From contig READ01000027.1 in NCBI GenBank assembly GCA_004293675.1, forward strand, positions 1-62,528: a stretch of DNA of 62,528 nt, written 5' to 3'. This DNA is from Betaproteobacteria bacterium. Its GTDB lineage: Bacteria > Pseudomonadota > Gammaproteobacteria > Burkholderiales > Casimicrobiaceae. Positions 1 through 8,576 of the stretch are shown in pieces (position 1 is the first letter of the stretch; each line of letters starts with the position of its first letter). The notes under the pieces are model-generated. The model did no database searches, was not told the origin of the DNA, and saw only the letters and a list, made by a program, of their open reading frames with translations. Position numbers and translations under genes: made by a program.

Positions 1-1035
1 GCAGTCGGTGGCCGCCGCGGTGGCACTACCGGCCACACTAAACGGGATCGAGACGGTGTAGGTGTGGACCACGGCGGTGCTGGCCGTGGCCGCTGCAATC
101 GCGGTGCCCGGATCAGCCAGGGCCCACGGGCCGGTGGTGGTGGTGCAGGTCGGGGTGGTGTCGCCTGCGGCCGGACTTGAGGTGTTGGCGCAGGTCGGGT
201 TGGCGGTGACGGTGATGCCGACACCAAAGGCCGGGCTGTCATCAACGCCGTAGCTGCCCGCCGCGCCGTTGTTGGTCACGGTGACGGTGTAGACCACAGG
301 ACTGTTCGAGCCGCCACCACTGGTGACCACTTTAGCCACTGTGATGGCCGCAGGGGTCGGGGCGCACACGTTACTGGTGGCGGCACTGCCCCCGGTCGGG
401 GTGATGGTGGCGACGTTGTTGAGACCGGTGCTGGTGCCCGCCGCAGGCGTGGTGGTGGCGCAGGTGGCACCGTTGCTGGCCGGGACGACCGTGGCCGGGT
501 CGACCGTGAAGGTGACGGTGAGGCTGTAGCGGTGGGTGGTGGCCGCGTTGATCGCGCTGGCGGCGGCGGCAATCGTTGTGGCGCTGCCGTTGGTCAGGGT
601 GATCGCACCATTACAGTTGGCCGTGGGCGCCGCAGGCGTGCCCGAGGGCGTGCTGGCCACACAGGTGGCGCTGTTGATGGTGACACCGGCTCCAAAGCGC
701 GGGGTGTCGGTGAGCGCGTAGCTCGTGGCGCTGCCGCCTGCGTTGACCGCGTCGATCTGGTAGGTGATGGTGTACTGGTTCGGGTTGGCGGTGGCCGTGG
801 GCCCTGCGGTGATGGTCTTGGTGGTGGTGACGTTGGCTGGGGTGTTCGCTGGCGCACAGGCGGTGGCGATTGTCGTGCCGTTGCTCGCGCTGAGCGTGAC
901 GTTGTTGGTCAAGCCGCTGCGGGTCTCAGCACCCGCTAAGGTGCAGTCGGTGGCCGCCGCGGTGGCACTACCGGCCACACTAAACGGGATCGAGACGGTG
1001 TAGGTGTGGACCACGGCGGTGCTGGCCGTGGCCGC
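1..1035 (-). CDS. DUF11-repeat surface protein, continuation after frameshift (partial)
   Basis: This is the downstream continuation of the surface protein that starts at 3512, but in a different reading frame. Read on the minus strand with codons ending at base 1, it stays open from about 1035 to the window edge. It encodes repeated DUF11-type modules with motifs such as TVAKVVTSGGGSNSP, YTVTVTNNGAAGSY and CANTSSPAAGDTTPTC. The modules are rich in Thr, Ala and Ser and carry paired cysteines, as in other bacterial DUF11 adhesin-like proteins. The last residues visible are YTVSIPFSVAGSATAAATDC, so the gene continues outside the window. The frame break maps to the 37-base gap at 1035/1036. Whether this is a real pseudogene, a phase-variable break or an assembly error in a repeat cannot be decided here. 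Confidence 0.7.
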
Positions 1036-1093
1036 CCGGTGGTGGTGGTGCAGGTCGGGGTGGTGTCGCCTGCGGCCGGACTTGAGGTGTTGG
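1..1093. repeat. Near-identical intragenic tandem repeat (942 bp period) with a 37 bp deletion
   Basis: Bases 1-93 are identical to 943-1035, and bases 131-188 are identical to 1036-1093. The 37 bases at 94-130 of the first copy are absent from the second. The copy offset of 942 bp is a whole number of codons (314), so the repeat itself is in frame. The 37-base deletion is not, and it creates the frameshift. Beyond these stretches the two copies diverge while still encoding the same DUF11 motifs. Confidence 0.85.
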
Positions 1094-3512
1094 TACACGT
1101 CGGTGCGGCCGCAACCGTCACCCCCGTACCAAAGGCGGGGGTGTCTGACAGGGCGTAGCTGCCCGCCGCACCCGTATTGGTGACCGTGACCGTGTAGATC
1201 ACCGGCGAGTTGGAGCCCCCGCCACTGCTGACCACCTTAGCCACCGTGATATTTGGTGGAAGCACCAAAATATCCTCGCCTGTGTTGCTGACGAGATTTC
1301 CATCGTAGTTACTGCCAAGCACATTGGTCGTCGAGCCGGTTTCGTACGTGATTGCAGTCCCGGCCGGGTTGGTCACATCCGTGGTGTCGCTCGACACCAG
1401 ACGTGTCGCCGTGGAGCGCGTTGGGTCCAAATAGCGCACTCCAGCATCGTTTTGATACGTGCCAGACGGCGTGGTTGCGTCAACCAAAATCGGGATGGTG
1501 TAGGCAAGCGAGCAGCCCGGGAGCACGAACCAGTCACCCGCTAGTAAGTTGGCGTTGCTGCCAGAGACGGGATCGGTAATGGTGGTTCGCGTGGCGCAGT
1601 CGGCCGGGATCGCGGTGAAGGACGTAGCCGCCGCTGTCTGAGTGAATGTCGTTGTTAGGCCTAACTGTGGATCAAACAGTTGAACGCCGCTCGCGCCACC
1701 GCTCGTAGAGGGGAAGGTGGCAGTAATCGTGTACGTGCTGTTTGTACCGGGTACGATTGCCCCGCTGGAGGCCGGTGTCGAGGTGGTTTTGGTGACTGTA
1801 GGTTGCGGCAGGCACAGGGCGCCGCTGTCAACGCCCGGCACGCCATCTGGATCGTAGGGCAGAGGAATCGAACTTCCGCCAACGCCCGCCGACGCGATGT
1901 TATTGATGCCTAATCCGGCGGTGAGCGACGATTGGGATGTGCCCGGCGAACCGGCCGTCGTGTTGACTACGGGAACGCCGGCCGCAGCTAATGAGTTGTA
2001 AATGACAGAGCCACCACCGCCACCGCCACCGGGGCCCTCGGACTCACCCGTAGTTCGCGGAGCCCCCGCACTGTCAATGTTGGCGTTTCCTCCGTCACCG
2101 CCCTGCACGCTGGCGGTGACTGAGCTCTGCCCGCTATTAGCTTCAACGAGAATCGTGCCGCCCGCTCCGCCGCCGCCAGCGCCGTCGCGACCTGTGTCGG
2201 AGTTATCGTCCACTCCTCGTTGACCGTCGGCGGTCAATACACCGCTGCCCGTAATCGAACCGGCTCGGACAATGATCAAACCGCCACCGCGGCCGCCAGA
2301 GCCTCCTGGAGAAACAGCGTTATTGATGTCGCTGGCACCGCCACCTCCGCCCATCATCAATCGGGTGGTTGAGTTGGGCACGGTTGCGCCGCCGAAGCCG
2401 CCCACATCACGGGAGGCGTCTCCGGAGAAGGTCCGTCCTCCGTTGCCGCCAATACCGCCGTTACCACCACCACCACCACCGCTGTTGTGCCCTGTTCCGC
2501 CACCGCCGGCATTGCCTGGAGCACCCCTGGCGTAATCACCTGACGGATAGGACGTTCCGCTTGCGGCACTCACCGCGCTTGTTGTCACAAAGCTGTTGCG
2601 AGCACCCGAAATTGACGTCTGAACAAAGGCTGGTGTACCGGAGATACCCTCGGCCTTGATGCCATGCTGCGTGGTGTTGGTACTCGTATAAGCGGCCGAG
2701 CCAACCGTGACGTCGCCATCGGTTTGAGAGCCAGCTCCGCGGAAGCCCCGACGCGACACATCGATGTGTGATGCAACGCCGCCCGTCAAGGTTCCAAAAT
2801 TCAAGGTGCCAGCGACATCAATAGCCACCACGCCGCCAGTGGTGCCGTCCCACGGGGCAGGGACGATCTGCGAGGTCAAATTCAGTGAGGAGTATTGTGG
2901 GACTCGTATAACTTGGTAGGTTTGCCGGAAACTTCCAGCGGTCACGTCCTGAACGTACTGGTTTAAAAGCCCCCCACCGAAACCAGCGCCGACGAAATTA
3001 ACCGTCGCTCCACTGACCGAGCTGACGCGCACGTACTCGTGCAAGCCGGCGCGAAAATTTGTATTCGAAAGGAAACCACGTGCAGGGTCGGTGCCGGTGG
3101 TATTTTGAATCGTGCCATCCCCCACGCCGTCGCCGTAGCGGTTGTCGTCTGAGGTATTAAATTCAGCGCCTTGCATCTGGATGATGAGCAGCATGTCACC
3201 CACTGCTGGTGCAGTGGTGTTTGCTTCTACGCCATTAGCGTCCGCTCCGGTTCGCAGCATGCCGAGTGACAGCGAATTGGTTCCGGCATTTAACGTGCCG
3301 CTACCGGCGTAGTAAGTGTTAACGATCGAGGTGCCGGCGAGCGTCAATGGACCGTCTTTTCCCGGCACAGCACAAACCTGCGCAAACGAAGACATTGCAG
3401 CGGCAGACGCTAACAAAGCAACGCCCCCCCGAAGGATTCGGAAGAGAGAGCGCGCTAGCGCCCCACTCATTGACTGATCGAGATTAATTACGCTGACGTT
3501 CAAGCAATTCAT
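936..3512 (-). CDS. Secreted glycine-rich DUF11 repeat protein, N-terminal part
   Basis: The predicted protein is exported and probably surface-bound; its exact function is unknown. Residues 1-44 form a signal peptide with a basic stretch, a hydrophobic core (GGVALLASAAAMSSFA) and likely cleavage before QVCAVPG. A beta-rich region follows to about 330, then a Gly-rich tract around 330-500 with runs such as GGGGTGHNSGGGGGG, then DUF11-type domains from about 560 on (TVTKTTSTPASSG, TVAKVVSSGGGSNSP). The ATG at 3512 has AGGGAAAGAG just upstream; an alternative Met lies at residue 15. The frame ends at 936 in an out-of-frame, Pro/Arg-rich tail (from GRPRPAPPW onward). The true frame carries on in another phase to base 1. 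It is transcribed away from nudC across a 640 bp AT-rich gap. Confidence 0.8.
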   Translation of the reverse strand: MNCLNVSVINLDQSMSGALARSLFRILRGGVALLASAAAMSSFAQVCAVPGKDGPLTLAGTSIVNTYYAGSGTLNAGTNSLSLGMLRTGADANGVEANTTAPAVGDMLLIIQMQGAEFNTSDDNRYGDGVGDGTIQNTTGTDPARGFLSNTNFRAGLHEYVRVSSVSGATVNFVGAGFGGGLLNQYVQDVTAGSFRQTYQVIRVPQYSSLNLTSQIVPAPWDGTTGGVVAIDVAGTLNFGTLTGGVASHIDVSRRGFRGAGSQTDGDVTVGSAAYTSTNTTQHGIKAEGISGTPAFVQTSISGARNSFVTTSAVSAASGTSYPSGDYARGAPGNAGGGGTGHNSGGGGGGNGGIGGNGGRTFSGDASRDVGGFGGATVPNSTTRLMMGGGGGASDINNAVSPGGSGGRGGGLIIVRAGSITGSGVLTADGQRGVDDNSDTGRDGAGGGGAGGTILVEANSGQSSVTASVQGGDGGNANIDSAGAPRTTGESEGPGGGGGGGSVIYNSLAAAGVPVVNTTAGSPGTSQSSLTAGLGINNIASAGVGGSSIPLPYDPDGVPGVDSGALCLPQPTVTKTTSTPASSGAIVPGTNSTYTITATFPSTSGGASGVQLFDPQLGLTTTFTQTAAATSFTAIPADCATRTTITDPVSGSNANLLAGDWFVLPGCSLAYTIPILVDATTPSGTYQNDAGVRYLDPTRSTATRLVSSDTTDVTNPAGTAITYETGSTTNVLGSNYDGNLVSNTGEDILVLPPNITVAKVVSSGGGSNSPVIYTVTVTNTGAAGSYALSDTPAFGTGVTVAAAPTCTNTSSPAAGDTTPTCTTTTGRPRPAPPWSTPTPSRSRLVWPVVPPRRPPTAP

Positions 3513-3829
3513 TCGCTCTTTCCCTACTGCAAATCAGTTAATGTCAATCGGTCCGAATGCCAATCGACGCTCGATGACCCACCCCCGGCAGATAGAAAAA
3601 TGCGACATAGCAATACAACGAGCCGACATCGAAACGCTCGACGCCGCCGCTACATACGCACTGCCATCCACTCCCAACCTGACCGCAGTCGGTGATCCGA
3701 CTTTTTGGTAATTTGACGCTGCGCTTGGACACTGATCAAGCTGCGCGCCTATTCATTTCGAGATGATGCTAACAGAGCGATGCTAAAAAAACACTAATTT
3801 TCGACAAGAATACCCTTAAAAATCAGCAA

Positions 3830-3848
3830 CTTATGACCATGTCATAAG
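3830..3848. promoter_or_regulatory. Perfect palindrome, candidate operator
   Basis: CTTATGACCATGTCATAAG has perfect 8 bp arms around a CAT centre. Two direct copies of a related half-site, ATGACTTA, follow within 40 bases, and another TGATC-type variant lies between. It sits about 320 bp upstream of the surface-protein start and 306 bp upstream of nudC. The symmetry and the clustered half-sites suggest a binding site for a dimeric regulator. The regulator itself is unknown. Confidence 0.4.
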
Positions 3849-3891
3849 AATGATCCGTGAATGACTTAATCTAATGACTTATTCATGTTAG

Positions 3892-3991
3892 GCCAATTAA
3901 AACAACAAAAAAATAGCAACAAAGTGTTGTTTTGAATCAGATAAGAATGTTGTTTTTTCTATTATTAAATATGGCTTTCGTAGAAAAGCTG
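3892..3991 (+). repeat. AT-rich bipartite GCC…GGC repeat, copy a (degenerate)
   Basis: The first module keeps only its GCC (3892-3894). The second keeps its GGC (3973-3975) in AAATATGGCTTTCGTAGAAA followed by AGCT, and has TCT in place of GCC at 3958. The 66 bp module spacing and the tail match the intact copies elsewhere in the window. Confidence 0.55.
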
Positions 3992-4153
3992 ATCAAAAAT
4001 CTGCGTCAGTGAGTCCGTTGACACGCAGGCACGGCACAATGTCAAGATTCAACCCGCGACCCTAGGCACAACCTCGTTTTTCCGTGACAACGGACGACGA
4101 CGGCCAATCCGCTGTGCTCGCAGCGACGCGCCACCTCTTGATAGTTTCCTTCC

Positions 4154-4963
4154 ATGCTTGAAACCCCATCCAAATTCGTCGCCCAGACCGCGTTTGTCCA
4201 ACCCTCTGATGCGACACTCATCACGCTCAGCTTCCGCGGCACCGAATTGCTGGTGCACGAAAACGGCCAAACCGTTCGCTCATTTGCGACGACCGCGCCA
4301 ATTGACTCGCACATCGTCATCGGTCGCGATGAACAGTGCGCCTACGCCGCCCAGCGCCTCGCCGCGGAATTTCAAGCGCCCGAAGGCAGCCGCTTCGCGA
4401 ACTTACGAAGCCTCTTTGGCATCCTGCCCGACGAACAAGTCGCCATTGCTGGCCGCGCGCTGCAGCTCCTTGAATGGGATCGAACGCACCAATTCTGCGG
4501 TGCGTGCGCCACGCCCACGGTGCGCGAAACGCACGAACGCGCCCGGCGCTGCCCAGCGTGTGGCCTAAGCGCGTACCCACGAATTTCGCCGGCGATGATG
4601 TGTTTAGTGACCAAAGGAGCGCAAATCCTGTTAGCGCGAAACGTCAATTTTCCGGCGGGCCGTTTTAGCGCGCTCGCGGGGTTTCTCGAAGCCGGTGAAA
4701 GCGTTGAGGACGCCGTGCACCGTGAAGTGCACGAGGAGGTCGGCATTCAAGTCAGCGATTTGCGCTACGTCGCTTCACAATCGTGGCCGTTTCCGCACAG
4801 TCTGATGATTGCGTTCACTGCCGAGTACGCGGGCGGCGATCTGCTGCCCAACGGTCACGAAATTGCCGAGGCCCATTGGTTTGACAAGCACAACTTGCCC
4901 CAGCTTCCGCCCAAGGTCTCCATTGCTCGCTCGCTCATCGAAGCAACACTGGCTAGACTATGA
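4154..4963 (+). CDS. nudC: NAD(H)/NADH pyrophosphatase NudC
   Basis: NudC is a Nudix hydrolase that splits NAD(H) into NMN(H) and AMP and, in characterised homologues, removes NAD caps from RNA. The sequence shows the full family signature. A zinc ribbon has Cys115, Cys118, Cys133 and Cys136. The Nudix box lies at 176-198, with G176, E182, R190, E191, E194 and E195. The NudC-specific SQSWPFPHS motif is at 208-216. The length of 269 aa is typical. Upstream of the ATG there is no strong Shine-Dalgarno sequence. It opens the plus-strand run of genes that ends at 11678 and is separated from the next gene by 63 bp that carry a candidate promoter. Confidence 0.94.
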   Translation: MLETPSKFVAQTAFVQPSDATLITLSFRGTELLVHENGQTVRSFATTAPIDSHIVIGRDEQCAYAAQRLAAEFQAPEGSRFANLRSLFGILPDEQVAIAGRALQLLEWDRTHQFCGACATPTVRETHERARRCPACGLSAYPRISPAMMCLVTKGAQILLARNVNFPAGRFSALAGFLEAGESVEDAVHREVHEEVGIQVSDLRYVASQSWPFPHSLMIAFTAEYAGGDLLPNGHEIAEAHWFDKHNLPQLPPKVSIARSLIEATLARL

Positions 4964-4998
4964 ACCCGCGCTCGCTGGCGCGCCGTCGCGTTCGCCCC

Positions 4999-5023
4999 TA
5001 AAATCAAAAAAGTTATCGAGGAA
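4999..5023 (+). promoter_or_regulatory. Candidate -10 box and strong ribosome binding site
   Basis: TAAAAT at 4999-5004 resembles the -10 boxes upstream of rnpB and rpoZ in this window; no good -35 box is visible. GAGGAA at 5018-5023 is placed ideally for the ATG at 5027. It suggests the TPR–transpeptidase–cyclophilin genes can be transcribed independently of nudC. Confidence 0.4.
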
Positions 5024-5026
5024 ATC

Positions 5027-6088
5027 ATGATTTATCTAAGCGCCCGCTCAGCACAACAACGACGTCCACTTCGCCTCACTTGCATTGCGGCGGCTCTGTC
5101 ACTGCTAGCCGTGAGCTCAGTGGCATGGTCGCAAGCTCAAGCGCAAGCGCCCGGAGCGGATTTGCAGGACATCAATCGTTTGCTCAAGGCTGGGCAGTCG
5201 CAACAAGCACTCGACAAAGTCAACACCTATCTTTCGTCCAAGCCCAAAGATCCGGTCGCTCGATTTATGCGCGGTCTGGCTCAATCTGAAACCGGCCGCA
5301 CCAACGATGCGATCATGACGTTTCAGTCGTTAACCGAAGATTTCCCAGAACTACCCGAGCCGTACAACAATTTGGCTGTGCTCTATAGCTCCAAAGGTCA
5401 GTTTGAAAAAGCGCGTGTTGCCCTTGAACTCGCCATACAAACGCATCCGACCTATTCCACGGCGCACGAAAACTTGGGCGACATTTACGCCAAGCTTGCC
5501 AGCCAAGCCTACGACAAAGCGTTGCAAATTGACAAAGCCAACTCGGGGGCCGCAACCAAGTTAAACCTGGTGCGCGATCTGTTCTCAACCAATCCAAAGG
5601 CCAACACTGCGCCACGCGCGGCAGCAGCCGTACTGCCTGTAGCCGCACCCGCCGTCGCCGCTAAAGCAGCCACTCCGCCCCTAGCGGCCGCGCCAACCGC
5701 AGCCACGCCGGCTCCAGCCGCTCCATCTCCTGCCCCCGCAGCAGCCAATGGTGCAGCCGAGGTCTCGAGCGCCGTGAACAAGTGGAGCAAAGCGTGGTCC
5801 GAACAAAACGTAGCGGCATATCTGTCGAGCTACGCAAAATCGTTCAAACCCGAAGGCGGTCAGTCGCGCGCCGATTGGGTGAATGCACGCACCGAGCGTG
5901 TGAAAGCTCCGAGCAAAATTTCGGTGAAAATCAGCGAAGAGCAAATCGAGATGCTCAACGGCAACGAAGCCCGTGTGACCTTCCGTCAGCAATACAGCTC
6001 TGATTCGCTGCAAACTCGTTCCCGTAAGACCTTGAGTCTCGTACGCGAAGACGGCGTGTGGCGAATCACCCGCGAGCGTTCGGGCTAA
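5027..6088 (+). CDS. Exported TPR protein with C-terminal NTF2/Cds6-like domain
   Basis: This 353 aa protein has a signal peptide (hydrophobic core LTCIAAALSLLAVSSVAWS, cleavage near residue 42), TPR-type helices at about 45-180 (motifs like EPYNNLAVLYSSKGQFEKA) and an Ala/Pro linker at 190-245. The C-terminal domain at about 247-353 has a W-x3-W start, an SSYAKSF motif and a WRIT end. The same domain ends the adjacent L,D-transpeptidase, 17 bp downstream. TPRs usually bind partner proteins, so a scaffold role for the transpeptidase in the periplasm is plausible but inferred. GAGGAA precedes the start. I know no gene name for it. Confidence 0.85.
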   Translation: MIYLSARSAQQRRPLRLTCIAAALSLLAVSSVAWSQAQAQAPGADLQDINRLLKAGQSQQALDKVNTYLSSKPKDPVARFMRGLAQSETGRTNDAIMTFQSLTEDFPELPEPYNNLAVLYSSKGQFEKARVALELAIQTHPTYSTAHENLGDIYAKLASQAYDKALQIDKANSGAATKLNLVRDLFSTNPKANTAPRAAAAVLPVAAPAVAAKAATPPLAAAPTAATPAPAAPSPAPAAANGAAEVSSAVNKWSKAWSEQNVAAYLSSYAKSFKPEGGQSRADWVNARTERVKAPSKISVKISEEQIEMLNGNEARVTFRQQYSSDSLQTRSRKTLSLVREDGVWRITRERSG

Positions 6089-6105
6089 TTCGACGGGCAT
6101 AGCCG

Positions 6106-7332
6106 ATGCGATTCCCGATCCAAATTAACAGCGCCGCCGCTGCGAAGTCGTTGCGATTCGCCGCTAAATGTGGCGTTGTGCTCGGATTGGCCGTGGGCCA
6201 TCCTGGGGTCATTGGAATTACTGCGCCGTCGTTTGCAGACGCTGAATCATTGCTGCTTAAAGCGCTGCGTGAAATTCGCAGCGCACAGCTCGATACAGCA
6301 CTCACGACGATTAGCGAATTGCTTACGAGACATCCTAATTTCCGCCTGGCGCATCTCATTCACGGCGACCTGTTACTCGCCAAAGTCAAGCCATTGCAAT
6401 CGTTCGGCAATACCAACTCTGCGCCGTCCGATGCGCTGCAAGGCCTTCGCGCCGAGGCCAGCGCCCGCGCGCAGCGCATCAACGACGCCGTGGGTGCTGA
6501 CAAAGTCCCCGCCAGCTTTTTGCGTCTGCCCGCTGATGTGCGCTACGCCATGGCGGTTGACGTCAACCGCTCACGCATTTACGTGTTCGAACACAGCGCT
6601 GGCAAAACCACACGCATCGCCGATTTCTACGCCACCATCGGCAAAGAAGGCAGTGGCAAAGCCAAACAAGGCGATCAGCGCACGCCCATCGGCGCCTATT
6701 TCCTGCAGGCGGCCGTTTCGCGTGACAAACTCACCGATTTTTACGGTGCCGGTGCGTATCCGCTCGACTATCCCAACGCTTGGGATCGTCGACACAATCG
6801 AAACGGCTACGGCATTTGGTTGCACGGCGTCGGCAGCGATACGTTCGCGCGCGCACCCCGCGCCAGCGATGGCTGCATCGTGGTTTCAAACCCCGATTTG
6901 AAAGTGCTCGAACGATTTATCACGGCCGATCGAACACCGATTGTCGTGGCGCAATCCATCGATTGGGTTGATCGCGATACCAGCACGAAGCGCGCAACGC
7001 CCCTGCTAACGGCCCTTGAACGCTGGCGCGGCGATTGGCAAGCGGTGGATATGCCAAAGTATTTTTCGCACTACTCGAATTCATTCGCGAGCGAATCGAC
7101 CGACTACAACGGATGGTTGCAAGCGCGAAAAAGTTTGGTCCAAAACACGCAGTGGGCCAAGGTGGAACTAAGCAACGTTTCGGCCGTTCAATACCCAGGC
7201 GAGCGCGATTTAGCGCTTGTCACCTTCGATCAATCTTATAAGAGCAACAAATTCAGCAGCCAACTTCGAAAGCGTCAGCTCTGGCAGCAGATCGACGGAC
7301 GTTGGCAAATTATTTTTGAAAGCAACGCCTAG
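6106..7332 (+). CDS. L,D-transpeptidase (YkuD family) with C-terminal NTF2/Cds6-like domain
   Basis: This is probably a periplasmic enzyme that acts on peptidoglycan peptide stems, making 3-3 cross-links, attaching proteins or cleaving such links. The N-terminus is hydrophobic and ends in a likely signal cleavage site (PSFA|DAES). The YkuD domain spans about 145-285. It carries His240-Gly241 and the catalytic S254-D-G-C257 motif, as expected for this cysteine transpeptidase family. Residues 305-408 repeat the C-terminal domain of the preceding TPR protein (RWRGDW, YSNSF, RWQIIFES). The 17 bp and 16 bp gaps to its neighbours imply one operon with the TPR protein and the cyclophilin. Which reaction it catalyses cannot be told from sequence. 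Confidence 0.88.
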   Translation: MRFPIQINSAAAAKSLRFAAKCGVVLGLAVGHPGVIGITAPSFADAESLLLKALREIRSAQLDTALTTISELLTRHPNFRLAHLIHGDLLLAKVKPLQSFGNTNSAPSDALQGLRAEASARAQRINDAVGADKVPASFLRLPADVRYAMAVDVNRSRIYVFEHSAGKTTRIADFYATIGKEGSGKAKQGDQRTPIGAYFLQAAVSRDKLTDFYGAGAYPLDYPNAWDRRHNRNGYGIWLHGVGSDTFARAPRASDGCIVVSNPDLKVLERFITADRTPIVVAQSIDWVDRDTSTKRATPLLTALERWRGDWQAVDMPKYFSHYSNSFASESTDYNGWLQARKSLVQNTQWAKVELSNVSAVQYPGERDLALVTFDQSYKSNKFSSQLRKRQLWQQIDGRWQIIFESNA

Positions 7333-7348
7333 TTAGGCTGATTCACCT

Positions 7349-7996
7349 ATGAAAAAAACCCGTTTTTTTATCGCTGCACTCGGTGCGGCAACGCTGTTGG
7401 CCTCTCAACTCACACACGCTCAAGATAAACCGCGTGTGGAAATGAAGACGAGCCTGGGTAGCGTCGTGATCGAGCTCGATCGCACGGCAGCCCCCAAGTC
7501 CGTTGACAATTTTCTCGAGTACGTAAAGTCAGGACATTTCGAGGGCACGGTGTTTCATCGTGTGATCAAAAACTTCATGGCGCAAGGCGGTGGTTTCGAC
7601 AAAGCGCTCGCTCAAAAAGCGACCCGTGCACCGGTTGTCAACGAAGGCGAAGCGGCCGAAAAAGCGGGGCTCAAAAACGACCGTGGAACGATTGCCATGG
7701 CGCGCACAAATGATCCGCATTCGGGCACCGCGCAGTTTTTCATCAATCTCAAAGATAACGCGTTTTTGAATTCGTCAGCCGCCAAAGCCAACGTGCCACC
7801 GCAGTGCAAAGTCGAGACGCCACCAGCGCAATGCGCTCGCTTCGGATGGGGCTACACAGCCTTTGGTCGAGTGGTGTCGGGCATGGATGTGGTCGACAAA
7901 ATGGCTGATGTGCCCACCGGCAGCGGCGGCCCGTTCCCGACCGATGTTCCGCAAACGCAAATCGTGATCGAAAAAGTTACGTTGCTCACCAAATAA
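7349..7996 (+). CDS. ppiA: Periplasmic peptidyl-prolyl cis-trans isomerase (cyclophilin)
   Basis: A cyclophilin that speeds proline isomerisation during folding of exported proteins. Residues 1-24 are a clear signal peptide (MKKTRFF start, core [12 protein letters not shown], cleavage after THA). The mature part has the cyclophilin core motifs [22 protein letters not shown] and a late GYTAFGRV. The insert around residues 140-165 contains two cysteines, possibly a disulfide. At 215 aa it is slightly longer than the typical domain because of this insert and the signal. It is followed 19 bp later by a cytosolic paralogue, and the pair shares an operon with cell-wall genes. Confidence 0.92.
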   Translation: MKKTRFFIAALGAATLLASQLTHAQDKPRVEMKTSLGSVVIELDRTAAPKSVDNFLEYVKSGHFEGTVFHRVIKNFMAQGGGFDKALAQKATRAPVVNEGEAAEKAGLKNDRGTIAMARTNDPHSGTAQFFINLKDNAFLNSSAAKANVPPQCKVETPPAQCARFGWGYTAFGRVVSGMDVVDKMADVPTGSGGPFPTDVPQTQIVIEKVTLLTK

Positions 7997-8015
7997 ATCA
8001 CAACGAAAGCATTAC

Positions 8016-8525
8016 ATGGCAACTGTCATTCTCAACACCAACCACGGCGACATCACTCTCGACATCGATGAAGTGTGCGCACCGAAAACTGCCGCTAACT
8101 TTCTGAGTTACGTCAAGAGCGGTCACTACGACGGCACCATTTTTCATCGCGTCATCAAAGACTTCATGATTCAGTGCGGCGGCTTTGAGCCGGGCATGAA
8201 GCAAAAAGCTGTCGGCGCGCCACTCGAGCACGAAGGTGTTTTTTCTAGCGCTGCAGGTCTCAAAAACACTCGTGGCACGATTGCCATGGCGCGCACCAAC
8301 GATCCACATTCCGCCACGGCGCAGTTCTTTATCAACACGGTTGACAATGATTTCTTGAACTTCAAGAGCGCCAGCGGCAGTGGCTGGGGTTACGCGGTGT
8401 TTGGCAAAGTCACTGGCGGGCTCGATGTCGTTGAAAAGATTCGCGCTGTTCCCACAGGACAATCTGGCTTTCACGGTGACGTGCCCAAGCAAGACGTGGT
8501 GATTACCAAAGCAACGATTGCGTAG
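8016..8525 (+). CDS. ppiB: Cytosolic peptidyl-prolyl cis-trans isomerase (cyclophilin)
   Basis: This is a 169 aa cyclophilin without a signal peptide, so it should be the cytoplasmic counterpart of the preceding gene. Core motifs are present: [34 protein letters not shown] and [10 protein letters not shown]. It is closely similar to the mature part of the upstream protein, which points to an old tandem duplication. lpxH starts 51 bp downstream; in several proteobacteria ppiB and lpxH are also neighbours. Confidence 0.93.
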   Translation: MATVILNTNHGDITLDIDEVCAPKTAANFLSYVKSGHYDGTIFHRVIKDFMIQCGGFEPGMKQKAVGAPLEHEGVFSSAAGLKNTRGTIAMARTNDPHSATAQFFINTVDNDFLNFKSASGSGWGYAVFGKVTGGLDVVEKIRAVPTGQSGFHGDVPKQDVVITKATIA

Positions 8526-8576
8526 CCCGCTCAATCATCGTTGTTCGCGCTGCAGCGCACGCCTGAGTTAAGTCGC

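Larger units (their letters stand above)
3513..4153. other. AT-rich intergenic region between divergent genes
   Basis: There is no convincing gene in these 640 bases. The stretch 3780-4000 is far richer in A+T than the coding DNA on either side. It holds an operator-like palindrome (3830-3848), repeated ATGACTTA half-sites (about 3860-3880) and a degenerate copy of the bipartite AT-rich repeat (3892-3991). Promoters for both the surface protein (minus) and nudC (plus) must lie here or close by. A 62-codon minus frame at 3544-3732 has no homology I recognise and was not called. Confidence 0.6.

Noticed and set aside
3544-3732. Possible small gene in the gap before nudC
   Set aside because: 62 codons, no homology recognised, no ribosome site, and Cys/Gly-rich composition like random sequence.
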